A stretch of DNA of 64,000 bases, from contig OZ234500.1 of the NCBI GenBank assembly GCA_965153455.1, positions 1,736,001 to 1,800,000 on the forward strand, given 5' to 3'. This document shows, piece by piece, positions 22,919-33,440 of the stretch. Numbering within the stretch: the stretch's first letter is position 1; every line of letters starts with the position of its first letter. The notes beneath the pieces were generated by a model, which saw nothing but the letters and a program-made list of their open reading frames with translations, was not told where the DNA came from and did no database searches. A program made the translations under genes and the position numbers. This stretch comes from Sphagnum compactum. Taxonomy: Eukaryota; Bryophyta; Sphagnopsida; Sphagnales.

Positions 22919-25900
22919 CTACAGGTCCAAAACGTCTTTATATACGACATTTCGCATGTATCTATCGGGACCCTGGCCGTTGAAAATCTTGATGTTTGCA
23001 CTACTTGTGACTCGTGAAATAGCAACATACAGCTGACCATGGGAATAGACCGGAGACAGCAAATATACCCCAACGTTGTTGAATGTTTGACCTTGACTCT
23101 TGTTGATTGTGATCGCAAACGCCACTCGAATTGGAAATTGACGACGACACAAGACAAATGGCCAATCAGTCCTGGAGGGGGACATGATGATGCGGGGTAT
23201 GAACACACGTTTGTCGACATTGTTACCTGTGATGATCTCCGCTTCAATGACACGCTGACCCAATCTCTTGACAATCAACCTGGTACCATTGCACAATCCT
23301 ATTGATTGATTGAGATTGCGCAACAAAAGAATTGGCACGCCCACTCTGAGTTGCAACTCATGATTTGCAATACCGCTGAATCGCAAAGTGTTTGGAAATT
23401 CCACCGGATACAATGAATCCATTGAAACTCCTGCAGTAACACTTGCACTTTCTTCTATTGGAGTCAAAGAATTTGCGCTCAGGTACGTGTGCGATTCTTC
23501 AGATAGCGATTCTAAAATCGCATTGTTGACTTCATCAACGTCAGTATTTTTGGGGGCTAGAATGCTGCGTTGCATAAGATACATGGCATCTCCAGAGTGG
23601 CACCGGTGATCCGGATAGACGGTTCGGATTAGTCCTCTTAAGCTGCAATCTTCTGCTGGCAGCCTCATATGGGATGGAATCTCGATCCAATCTGGATCGA
23701 CACCTTCTTTTTCTGCAATGGTAGGAAGATTACCGTCTCCAACATTCAACACCCATTTGGCAAACTCTCGCTGCTCTTCAGAATTGGTTGCCATGACTCG
23801 CATGTTGATATGAAGATGAAGAATTATAACATGCTGCCAAAGATGCGACCGAGGCAAGGAAGCACTGACAATGTCTTCTCGTCCCCCCTTGGGAATTACA
23901 GGCAAGATCTGTCGAAAATCCCCACCAAGGACCACGGTTTTCCCACCAAAGATTTTCTCGTTTGCCTGTGCGTCATCCAATTGCATCAAATCACGCAGGG
24001 TGCGATCAACAGCTTCGAAAGCTCAACGATGCATCATCGGCGCCTCATCCCAAATGATCAGGTCAGCTTTACGCACCAACTCGGCCACTTTCATCTGTTG
24101 TGTGATGTTGCAAGTTGACTCATCGTGCAGATCAATCGGAATCTTGAATCTTGAATGGGCGGTTCTGCCGCCCGGAAGTAACAGAGATGTGATTCCTAAT
24201 GAGGCAACTGCAAGCACGATTTTGCCTTGCCCTCGTAGATGGGACAGAAGTGTTGTCTAAACAAATGTTTTGCCGGTTCCACCACTGCCATAGACGAAGA
24301 ACAGTTTACCCTCTTTGTTTGTGACGGCATTCAAAATAGTTTCGTATGCGTTGCGTTGATCATCATTGAACCTATCTTCTGCATTGTCCGCATCTGTGGT
24401 CAATGAATGCCGATCATAAGCCAGTTCTTCTTGGACCAATCGGTTTCCTCCATGAACAGAAGGGATGTAATTAGACTTGGGAAGGGTTGGAAAATCTTCC
24501 AAGCGGTGTCCATTGCGCATGAGAACCTGATCGATCTCATACAATGCACGATCCTTCAACGCATCCTCAGAAAGGGTAACAGTTGGATCAGCACGCTCGC
24601 AGCGTGTCATTGCTTCAATGTCATCGCTCAAAGACTCCCAATGTGCATCCCATAGCTGTCTGGGATTCGTGACCTCGCAAAACATCAACATGGAGGCAAA
24701 CATGTCACGCAGCTGTCGTCCCAAGGCCCAAACGCCGGCTTCTTCCAAGGCTTGATGCCATTCATTGTCGTCTGCAAGCAAACCCATCGCAATGCATGCA
24801 TCTTTGAATGTGTCGTGCACTGTGCCATCCACTGTCCGCAAATGCTCGTAAGATGTGGCACCTTTGACACAGTTCAATAGCATTCGCAAATAGTAACGTT
24901 CACCCAATGTCGGGTGTGCATAATACATGCGACCAATGGCAAAGCCTTGCTTGCGCATTGTCCATCGCTTCAACTTCCGATTCCACACCCATTGCTGAGG
25001 GAATTGATCGAATGTAAGGATTCGTGCAACTTCCGATTCTTGGTTTGTTTTGAACCATTCTGTGAACATCGTTCTGGAAATGGTTGACCGTGTTGCCACT
25101 TCCTGCACAACATCGTCATCGCGAAACAACACCATTTGCTGATTGGGCAAATGGTATTGTAGACGCTCAACGGTAGGAAACCGCTCATGCATATCAAACT
25201 TGAAGATGCGCCACGCTGCTTCCGATGTAGATACATAGCGACAGTCGAGATATTTTTTGATTTCATCGGCTTCGATCACATTCCCTTCGGTGGCATTGTC
25301 GCTCTGGCGCGAGATCTCAACAGTCGCACGATCATGTCCTTTATATACATACTTGAATAGATACTTGACTGCACGAATATTGTTGCAGACCTCAACGTTG
25401 ATGTGCGCATCATATTTGGTCGATAAATAGACATTGTGCGGTACCACCCAACGATTGTCCAATTCAATGCCATGAACCACAACTGTGTGCCCCGTATCTC
25501 TACGCCGATAAATAGGGTATCCGTTTACATCCATCACCGTCTCGGATTGGAACTTGCGTGGATATTGTTTTTTGCATTTGCCTTCTTCCATGCAGGGGGC
25601 ATTTGGAAACGCAGCTCCACATGGACCATGCATCGTGCATCTGGCAACCGTCTCGTGGGCCAACCTGTTTGTTTCTGGATTCGGAAGTTCAGCATTGATC
25701 ATGCGATTTACATCCTCGACCGTGTGTGGCTTGCACTTTTCGGCAAAGAAGATGAGAATGTGTGCATGCGGTAGCCCACGCTTTTGAAACTCAACGACAT
25801 AGATTCCCGCAATCGTGCGTCCTAGAATATGATTCTTGTGAATGTCATTGATCAACTCCTTCAGCTTGATTTTGAACACTCGGGTTACCAAATCCGTTCG

Positions 25901-27422
25901 ATCCTCAGGTTGTTATCCGAGCAGCAACGCTCTTCTGATTTCAAGCCACTGGGGATTGCAAGTGAATGTAACAAACGCATCCGGACAGCCGGCCCATCTG
26001 CAGATTGCCATGGCATCTTGATAATTCTGAACCATGTGACGTGGACCTACTGTGAAAGAAGATGGCAGAATGATCCTCTGTCCGATGGCAACAGCACCAG
26101 TGTCACCTGCAGCGATGGCGTCTTGAAGGCCTTGATAAAGATCCACACGAAGTTTTTTTTTATTTAGGCGCAGATACTTCAAGCGATTTTGTTTGATAGC
26201 CGCATAAGCATCCACAATGTATTATTGCCGCAATCGGCCACCCCGAAGCAACGCAATGCCATCGGTGTCTCGATGTTGAAGTCGATAACCGTAAAATTCC
26301 GCCATTGTCACATTGCAATGCTTTCTTTGAAGCTCAGATTCTTCCACATGGTCTTCATCCAAATCTGCATCAGCAATAACACCATTGAGCGGAATATTCG
26401 GATGCCATCCATCTTCACCGCAAGGAAATAGCAACGGATAATGTAGAGCCATGTAGTTCAGAAATGCGTTGAAACGGGCCAGCTTGTTGAGCAAGGACGA
26501 CGTCACGTCTGTCTACAGCCTCAAAACCATCTCCTACCATCAATGTAGCGACTTCATCGGCCGTCGGCACATTGTATCGACGGGCATCCTTTGTTCGAGA
26601 GGCAATGAGATGCATGGTCAACAACCGATCCAACGTCGTTGGATCAAGCGAGGGCATAACAGCATGCCGGTTTTGATGTTCGCGTTTCGTATCATGAATG
26701 TACAGCTGTGCAAACTGTGGCCGTTGTCCTTCGGCAGGACATAGGGATCCGATTTTGTGATAAAGTTCACCTTGAATGCGAAAGGAGTACGGTCCAGGCC
26801 CTCCTGTTACCGACTCATCAACTTTGGCACCGAGCGAAGTGAATGCCAACACCGAATTGTACATGCGAATTTGATCTCGAAATTTGACGGCACTGCTCTC
26901 TTTGCTGGTTAAAAGAACTTCCAGTTCTTGCGGTGTTGCAGGAAGATTCGGCAATAGAACTTTGCCATTCTCGCAACACAGAGAAAATTGTGGGTGGTTA
27001 TTCGACTTTGCCGATCGTTCTTTGATCCACATTTTCGCGTTGCAGAATCCACATATTGTGTCCATTTCTCCACAATCCCATCGTCCCGGGGCTGACGCAT
27101 CTTCGTCTCCAAACAATTGTAAGGCATCATTGCGAAGAGAAGGGTGTTCACGTTGCTTAGCACGGCTTTCTCTCCGTAGGCGATTGCGACGTTCATGTGC
27201 AGATTCTAACGTGCCTTCAGCTGACGCATCTCCGTCTCCAAACAATTGTAAGGCATCATTGCGAAGAGAAGGGTGTTCACGTTGCTTAGCACGCCGTTTT
27301 CTCGGTAGGTGATTGCGACGTTCATGTGCAGATTTTGACGTGCCTTGAGCTGACGCATCTCCGTCTCCAAACAATTCGAGCATCTTGGGCGGGGGGTTTC
27401 TCCTGCACATTTGATTGTTCAT
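22919..27422 (-). pseudogene. Helitron Rep-helicase (RepHel), disrupted
   Basis: Would encode the HUH endonuclease plus SF1 Pif1-type helicase that drives rolling-circle transposition. In order on the minus strand: an N-terminal zinc-finger-like part (CGFCNAKMW ... CCENGKVLLP, about 27,050-26,930); the YPLLFPCGEDGWH block; the Rep HUH motif GLPHAHIL; the tyrosine region VKYLFKYVYKG; Walker A GSGGTGKTF just before 24,257; DLIIWDEAP (Walker B); GGDFRQILPV; and the C-terminal INKSQGQTF and YVAISRV helicase motifs. Breaks: a frameshift near 26,440, TAA at 26,224-26,222, TAA at 25,915-25,913, TAG at 24,259-24,257 and TGA at 24,025-24,023. It ends with a stop at 22,919. The frame is otherwise well preserved, so inactivation seems recent. 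No captured host gene was recognised inside it. Confidence 0.92.
27091..27375 (-). repeat. 129-bp in-frame tandem repeat in the Helitron N-terminus
   Basis: CTGACGCATC starts at 27,092, 27,221 and 27,350, an exact 129-base period (43 codons), giving two full units and a partial one. Each unit encodes LFGDGDASA, then SAHERRN, then AKQREHPSLRNDALQ. The high identity between units points to recent expansion. The protein stretch is Arg-rich and could be an extended basic DNA-binding or nuclear-localisation region. Confidence 0.95.
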
Positions 27423-28050
27423 TTTGTTTTCTTGTCAAAATCAATTGGAGCAAAACTTGATAATTTGAACAGAACAGAACATAATATACATATAAGAAAA
27501 ATAAATAATGAAAAGACTAAACTCACTCAATCAAGTTTAATGAATGCAAAACCATGCTTGAAACACAAAAAAAACAACTGAAATAAAATTAGACATTTAA
27601 AAATTTATTACAAATGTTTACTTCATGTTTTAATTTTTTCTATTCTTATTTTGTCTATGTTCATTTTTTTCTATTTTATGCGTTTATTTATTTATTTAGT
27701 TTCTATTTTATTTTTCTTTTAAATGTAGTTTTTCTAATATCCATAATATGTACCCGGGTTCCAACATATATACCCGGTACAACACTATTTGCTATACATC
27801 AAATTTATTTTTCTTCATTGGAGTTTTGGGCAGGAGGAAAATATGGGCAGGAAGGTGGAGAAGAGGCGGTGGGCAGCAGGAAGCCGAAATATCATCCTTC
27901 TTTCAAAAATCCTCATATAAAAATAGACCTATTACCTAGGGGCCAAAATCCCTTAAGCTACTATACCATATAATGAATCCAAACACAGCAGATTTTCAAA
28001 TCTTTAATAAGCCCCCAAATTATGCGACCCTAAAGCCCCAAATTATCTGT
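27423..28050. other. Helitron 5' flank, no gene recognised
   Basis: AT-rich sequence in which the Helitron 5' end (TC in minus sense, after a host A) should lie. No convincing terminus was found. A palindrome-like pair, ACCCGGGT and ACCCGGTAC, lies near 27,750-27,780. Frames here are short and T-rich. Confidence 0.4.
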
Positions 28051-29110
28051 CCCTGCCATTAGCCTAGGTTTAAAAATGGTGAAAAAGAAATGTAGGAATC
28101 TCTTTTGCTTTGCCCAAAGTTGTCCTCTTTTCACCTACGAAGGTGGGCCAAAAGGGAGGCACTCTACACTCTATCTTTAGAGTGTAAACTTTTATTTTGG
28201 GGGAGACTCTAAAATTTCAGTATTATTTTATTGATGGACCAATAAAAATGGCTCATTGCCATATACACCCAAGGAAAAAAAGAAACCATAGAACTTGGGA
28301 GGCAGCCCCCATCTACATAATTCAAAGATGAATAAGTACCCTAGAAAGGCTTTCCAAATACACACCCATGAATACGTTAGATTTCCATCCATTAGCCTAA
28401 GTTGAAAATGGCGACAGAAAATCTTAGGTTTGACATGCACTCAAGACTGCCCAATCATTTTTCTTCTGGGTCTTTTTGGGGCTGGGAAGGGATTCTTTTG
28501 TTTTTTTTCTGTTCCTAGGGGGTTCCCATCAGGTTCCCAAGGGGTTCCGAATAGCACCACACTTTTATCCCATATGCTTTGTTCAAAGTTGAAATTTCAT
28601 GTATATAAATTGTAAAGGGGGCCAAAGGGCTTCTATTTTGGACAATGGAGAGGTCCCCCAATTGTATGGCCTTGGCATTAGCATAGGTCGAAAAGGGTCG
28701 CGAACAAATGTAAGAATAGAAACTTTGCTCAACAACAATGAGGTGATGTAGCATGCGCCCAGGAGGCCCAATTTTTTTCCTTTTTTTGGGAAGGGAAGTA
28801 GGAATTCTTTCTCTTCCCAATGTGTTCCCTAAATACGTTTGCAATAGAGCCCCACTTCTTTTTTTCTTTTAAAGTACAACAGCTCTTATGGTTTTGCCAT
28901 CTCTTCACCTATATATGCGAGGCCAAAAGAAAGGCACTCCATCTTCCAATAGAAACTTTTCTTTTGGGAGGGGAGGTTCCAAAGTTTTAGGTTTTTTCTG
29001 CGATGGTGCAATCCAAATGGCTCATTGCCAAACAAAACGAAAAAAAGACTTGGGAGGCACCCCCTATATAATTAATACAAATCACAGTTCCCAAGTTAGA
29101 AAAAGAAACA
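28050..29110. repeat. Old imperfect tandem/segmental repeats
   Basis: The block CCATTAGCCTAGGTT-AAAATGG recurs near 28,056, 28,388 and 28,674. A longer unit recurs near 28,140 and 28,915: GGCCAAAAG-AGGCACTC, then TTTTATTTTGGG, then AAATGGCTCATTGCC, then ACTTGGGAGGCA. A CCCAAT-TTTTC-TTTTTGGG-AGGAATTC motif is also repeated near 28,448 and 28,768. Copies are substantially diverged. No coding potential was found. Confidence 0.65.
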
Positions 29111-29203
29111 CCCAAATCTGCTGCTGCATGCAGCAGCGAGTTACTGCTCTGCATTTGCAAAACTCCCACACTCTCTGCACCAAAAAAGATCATGTCCTGG
29201 ACA

Positions 29204-29695
29204 TTTTGATCACTGCATGATCTCTATGTCTGTGTCTGTCTCTCCCATATGTATATATACAGTTATTTCTATGTATGTATAATCAAGCTGCAATCCAGAA
29301 GCTCATGGTGTTTGCAGCTCTGATCTACCGGCAAAATTTCAAGCTCATGTATTATTTGCAGATCTTTGATATATTCTCTCTGGTGTGATGCTTTTACATT
29401 GAGGTGACCTGGAGCTGCTGGAGCTCCTCAGGACTTTGTACATGGGTGATTTTGATCACTCCATGATCTCTATGTCTGTGTCTGTCTCTCCCATATGTAT
29501 ATATACAGCTATTTCTATGTATGTATAATCAAGCTGCAATCCAGAAGCTCATGGTGTTTGCAGCTCTGATCTACCGACAAAATTTCAAGCTCATGTATTG
29601 TTTGCAGATATCTGATATATTCTCTCTGGTGTGATGCTTCTACATTGAGGTGACCTGGAGTTGCTGGAGCTCCTCAGGACTTTGTACATGGGTGA
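29204..29695. repeat. 246-bp tandem duplication
   Basis: Two adjacent near-identical copies: 29,204-29,449 and 29,450-29,695. Both run from TTTTGATCACT through CCATATGTATATATACAG and CAGCTCTGATCTACCG to TTTGTACATGGGTGA. Only a handful of substitutions separate them, so the duplication is recent. Confidence 0.97.
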
Positions 29696-29699
29696 ATGA

Positions 29700-30390
29700 G
29701 CAAGTTTTGTTTTTTTTTTCTCTCTCCTCACCATCATCTATGTCACCCTGTTCAAAGTCCTGCGGGCAAGAAGATTCTCATACCCATCTTTCATTAACTT
29801 ATATCAAAGTTCTTTGTCTCACGGCATTCAGCACGGAGCTTTGAGCCGATCATCAGCCTATAGATACAGGCACACACACAACCACCAGCACAACACAAAA
29901 CTCAGAACATATGACAACTCAGAACATTGTCACAATTTTGCACTGAAGTTAGTACAATGTGGGAAAGGGTAGGCAGATTTTCTTGCAATAATTTGGACAT
30001 CACAACGCACCTAGTCAACGTGAATCTGGCGGGGTGGTCATCTTCCCAACCCTATCCTTGCTTCGTTGGTCAATTCTGGAAAGGGGTGCTGTGCTCTGAA
30101 TGTCTGCAAAATCCCAACGATCCTTTGAGCAACATTATTGTTGTTGTCATTTCCTTGTAAGATTTCTTTCCCACCATCCTTTCCGAAGACCAACTTGCTC
30201 AGAAACTCAAAGTGATTGCAGGAGGTTGAGTGCTGAAGTTTATTTTCTTTTATTTTCTGATGATATACCCCATGGCTACCTGTTGAATATTATGAGAAAA
30301 ATATGAAAAACTTGATGGGCGTTTCTGAAAATGTGCAAAGTAAGCATTCTGTTTTTCTTAAAGACCTGCTCCCACTATTTCAATCATAGT
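29700..30390. other. Intergenic DNA, no gene recognised
   Basis: No recognisable domain in any frame. Composition is near average and there are no clear repeats. It includes a T-tract at about 29,708 and ends at the inverted repeat at 30,396. Confidence 0.5.
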
Positions 30391-30395
30391 GTAAT

Positions 30396-30505
30396 GGATT
30401 GTACAGGCCAGTGGCAGTAAGTTTAGCATTAGCAACGAACCTGCTGGATTTACTCAACTGATCAGTTGCTGATGCTAAACTTACTCCCACTCGCCTGTAC
30501 AATCC
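30396..30505. repeat. 41-bp inverted repeat with 28-base loop; candidate microRNA foldback
   Basis: The left arm 30,396-30,436 begins GGATTGTACAGG. The right arm 30,465-30,505 is its reverse complement, ending CCTGTACAATCC. By hand 38 of 41 positions pair, and one of the three mismatches could be a G-U pair. The loop is 30,437-30,464. A 41-bp imperfect stem with a short loop matches the size of plant MIRNA precursors. The outer flanks do not pair and show no target duplication, which argues against a MITE. The arms match no conserved miRNA I can recall. The right arm overlaps the start of a 195-codon frame. Confidence 0.9.
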
Positions 30506-31053
30506 TCGTTGTTGCCCACTCTCCCCGTAGCAGCCTCTTCTGGTTCCTCCCGTGTCTCTTGCGTCCCTCTGTCTCTCTCTTCAACTCCTCTCCTCCTTGC
30601 TGTAGAAGAATCACCGCAACACCAACTCCATCCCTTCTTCTGGAGAGTTTGATTTCGCAACACCACCTACCCCAGCAGCAGAAACCTCGGTGTGCATGGT
30701 GGTGTCCAACCAAGAGCTCCATGAAGATGTTGAGGTTGTTGATAGACATAGGGAATACAACAACGCTAGCAGCAGCAGCAATAGAAGGAGCAGCTAGCTT
30801 CACAACGTCCTCGCTATATTTAGCTATATTTAACTTGCTTGCAGAGACAGCAAGTGCACTCCAGGTTCTGGACATGCTGCTTGTTGAAATTGATGATGAG
30901 GACACGAGGATTTTGTTCAACCTGGCTACGCGCTGCCACACACTTCCCATTTGCGAGTCCATGAAAATAGACCAAACCTTGCCCTTTCTAAAGGCGACTG
31001 TCCGTAGCCACTGTCCGTCCGGATTAAAGGGAAGCTTCATTTGTCACCAATAG
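30466..31053 (+). CDS. Unidentified 195-codon open frame
   Basis: Starts at ATG 30,466 inside the right arm of the inverted repeat and is open to 31,053. The segment is richer in G+C and in CTC/TCC codons than its surroundings. The minus strand is also open over almost the same span (30,462-31,040, 192 codons), so one of the two is a shadow or both are chance. The plus product has a hydrophobic start, an Ala-rich middle (TTTLAAAAIEGAA) and an acidic patch (LVEIDDEDTR). I recognise no family in either strand. It may be a captured gene fragment or an exon of a spliced gene. Confidence 0.25.
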   Translation: MLMLNLLPLACTILVVAHSPRSSLFWFLPCLLRPSVSLFNSSPPCCRRITATPTPSLLLESLISQHHLPQQQKPRCAWWCPTKSSMKMLRLLIDIGNTTTLAAAAIEGAASFTTSSLYLAIFNLLAETASALQVLDMLLVEIDDEDTRILFNLATRCHTLPICESMKIDQTLPFLKATVRSHCPSGLKGSFICHQ

Positions 31054-33090
31054 CGACGGATCCAAGCCGAAACCATATGAGGAGGACGTCAAGTCACACC
31101 CTCGCTATATTCAGCAGGGGAGGACCCTGTCCGTCCGCGGCTTCAGGGGCGGCTTCATTGTTGGTACCATTGTCGGTACCAGCCTTCCTTTACTATATGT
31201 AATGGTTTTTCATTGATTCAAATTCTGTGTTCCATCCAACGGTCGAGCTTTATGCTAAGTAAAGCTTTCAAAAGGGGGCGTTATTGAAATTTAGGCCCAC
31301 CTTCACCTATCACTTTGGGCAATGAACCCTTACTTCAATAATTTCCTATTTTGCAAGCCTTATCTACCAAATCAAATGCTCGAAGAAATTTCATAGTGTA
31401 TTTAGAAAGCACCTTATATCAATGCAAAACTAACAATATTTTCATGTTTTTAAACATAAATGTTAATTAGGGTAGCGATAAACCTTACACATGAGGTGCC
31501 TCCTACCCTAAAATTTGGAAATCCTTTTAAGGAGTAAGTATAAGAAATTAGAATCAATAATGTTGTGCGAATGTTTATTTTTAAGGAAATGTGTAGTCTT
31601 GAGTATTATATATTTTATAACTTTGATTACCTTTCTAAGTAAGGTTTTGAATTTTTTTTAATATTTAAGAATCTCTAAGTGTATATGGTTCAATTTATTT
31701 TCCCCAATTCATGGTGTATATTAACTATAAGGTTTAAGGTTGTTGAAATGGATGTGGTTCTTGATATGGTTAAGATTTAGGGTTATGATTTCAAAAGTGT
31801 TCGCTTGATTCAAATTGACATAATTGAGCTATTTAACTTTCTTACAAATCACACATTGTTACAAAACTTAAAAAAGACATTAAAATACATATGTGCATAA
31901 TATGTAACCAAAAACTGATATAGAAGCTTTGATCTGTAAATTCAAAATCTTACCATTCTATTATCATCCTTGGAGATGATTTTTGTTCAAGGTTGCCATT
32001 GAATCCACTTTCATCCTTGTAAAATATTTCCTTAGAAATGGGTTTTGGGCATAATGAATCATGAACAAACAATAAACTCAAACAACATATTCACATAAAC
32101 AATTAAAAAATCAAGACACAAAACAAAAACTCAAGGATCACAAAAACAACAAAAACCCAAAACACAAACTCAAGATTCACAAAAGCCACAAAGATTTAGG
32201 ATTGGGATTGAATTTTTGAGTTGCCTACAATAAACAAAATAGAAAAACTTGACAATTGATTTGTAGTAGACAAAATGGATAAAATAGACTATATATATAT
32301 ATATATATATGAATAGGAAAAAGATAAAATGGACAAAATGGATCGAAATATAATTAACCTTTAATAGATAGACAAAATATTCAAACTTTCAAAAACTCAA
32401 ACTTGCATGCATATGACAAATCAAAAAACACAAATTGTCCAATTAGAAAAATAAATAAATAACTTACCAATTGTGGCAAAATCAATAATGTTTACCAATA
32501 TTATTACAAATATGCACATAATATAATCCTTGACCCCAAACATCACACAAACTTACCTTGACCAATGCACATGATAACCAACACAGACATAGTTGCCATC
32601 AAATGACCCGCACATAGAAAATTAGAAGCAACAAAACCAATGAATAACTTGAAAATGAAAAAACATGGACAACATAATGCAAATTTTTCAATAGAAAACA
32701 CATGGGGAAAAAAAAAACATAACAAAATTGACTTAACATTCCCAACCATGTTTGAAGTTTGAAAACCAAGGTTTTTCAAAATCATGCCCATTTCATCATT
32801 GGATTATGTTTTCCGATGTAAATAATTTGAGGTTGAATTTTGAATCCACATTGCCAACAATTCATATGCACCTCTACCCTAATTGTAAACACAAACCCAT
32901 TATCAAAACATTTTTATAGAAACAAAATGCCTGTCAAACTAAGGGGTTCTTGTGATTTATTCATTGCACATGTAACCATTGAAATAATTGTAAATTGTTT
33001 TGCAAGTTGAAATGATTATATCCTTAGCTAACATAACTTAACGAAAGAAAAAATCATCCTCTTTAGCTATTACTAGCTTTGTTGGTCCTT
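31054..33090. other. Intergenic DNA, no gene recognised
   Basis: GTCCGTCCG-GCTTCA-like segments occur near 31,010 and 31,118 with a doubled GGTACCATTGT nearby. The rest is AT-rich, with (TA)n at about 32,290-32,310 and degenerate AAACACAAACTCAAG repeats near 32,100-32,190. No domain-bearing frame was found. Confidence 0.5.
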
Positions 33091-33098
33091 GGTAGGGT

Positions 33099-33440
33099 TT
33101 AAATGATTATACACCTACAATTAAAAAAGACACATGATTTTAACATTGTATTTTGCAACATTGAATTGCCCATGAAGTTTTGAATATAGTTCATGTTTTT
33201 GTAATGAAGGTCAAGTGTGATTGTTAACATGTTGTGGGACTTGGAATGGTTGTAAATCATTAAAAAGGTCAATAATGACATCAATATCCTCACAACTTGC
33301 ACCATCATCTTTTGCTTAAATTCTTGCAATTTTGAATCAAAATCACCATGGATTAATGGTTGAATCAAAGCTTCAATGTTGGCCACATTAACCTTCATAG
33401 CAATGCACAAAGTGAAAGCAAAAATAAGTGCATTTGACAA
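33099..33440 (-). pseudogene. hAT-like transposase fragment
   Basis: A 113-codon minus-strand frame includes KSHNMLTITLDLHYKNMNYIQ. This resembles the HNML-x-x-MLDPRFK segment of hAT-type transposases and the matching segments in the remnants at 45.9 and 48.2 kb. Flanking minus-strand sequence up to about 34,600 may belong to the same element but is too decayed to assign. No terminal repeats were located. Confidence 0.4.

Larger units (their letters stand above)
22159..27422 (-). mobile_element. Degraded autonomous Helitron (5' end not located)
   Basis: A rolling-circle transposon read on the minus strand. The 3' end is seen directly: a hairpin with stem GTGCCT/AGGCAC (22,173-22,185), then about ten bases, then CTAG at 22,162-22,159 followed by a host T. 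These are the hallmarks of a Helitron 3' terminus (CTRR inserted before T). Upstream lies a Rep-helicase reading frame (22,919-27,422, broken). A second, similar hairpin near 22,860 lacks a proper CTRR. The expected 5' TC terminus, beyond 27,422, was not identified, so the true length exceeds 5.2 kb. Confidence 0.85.
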
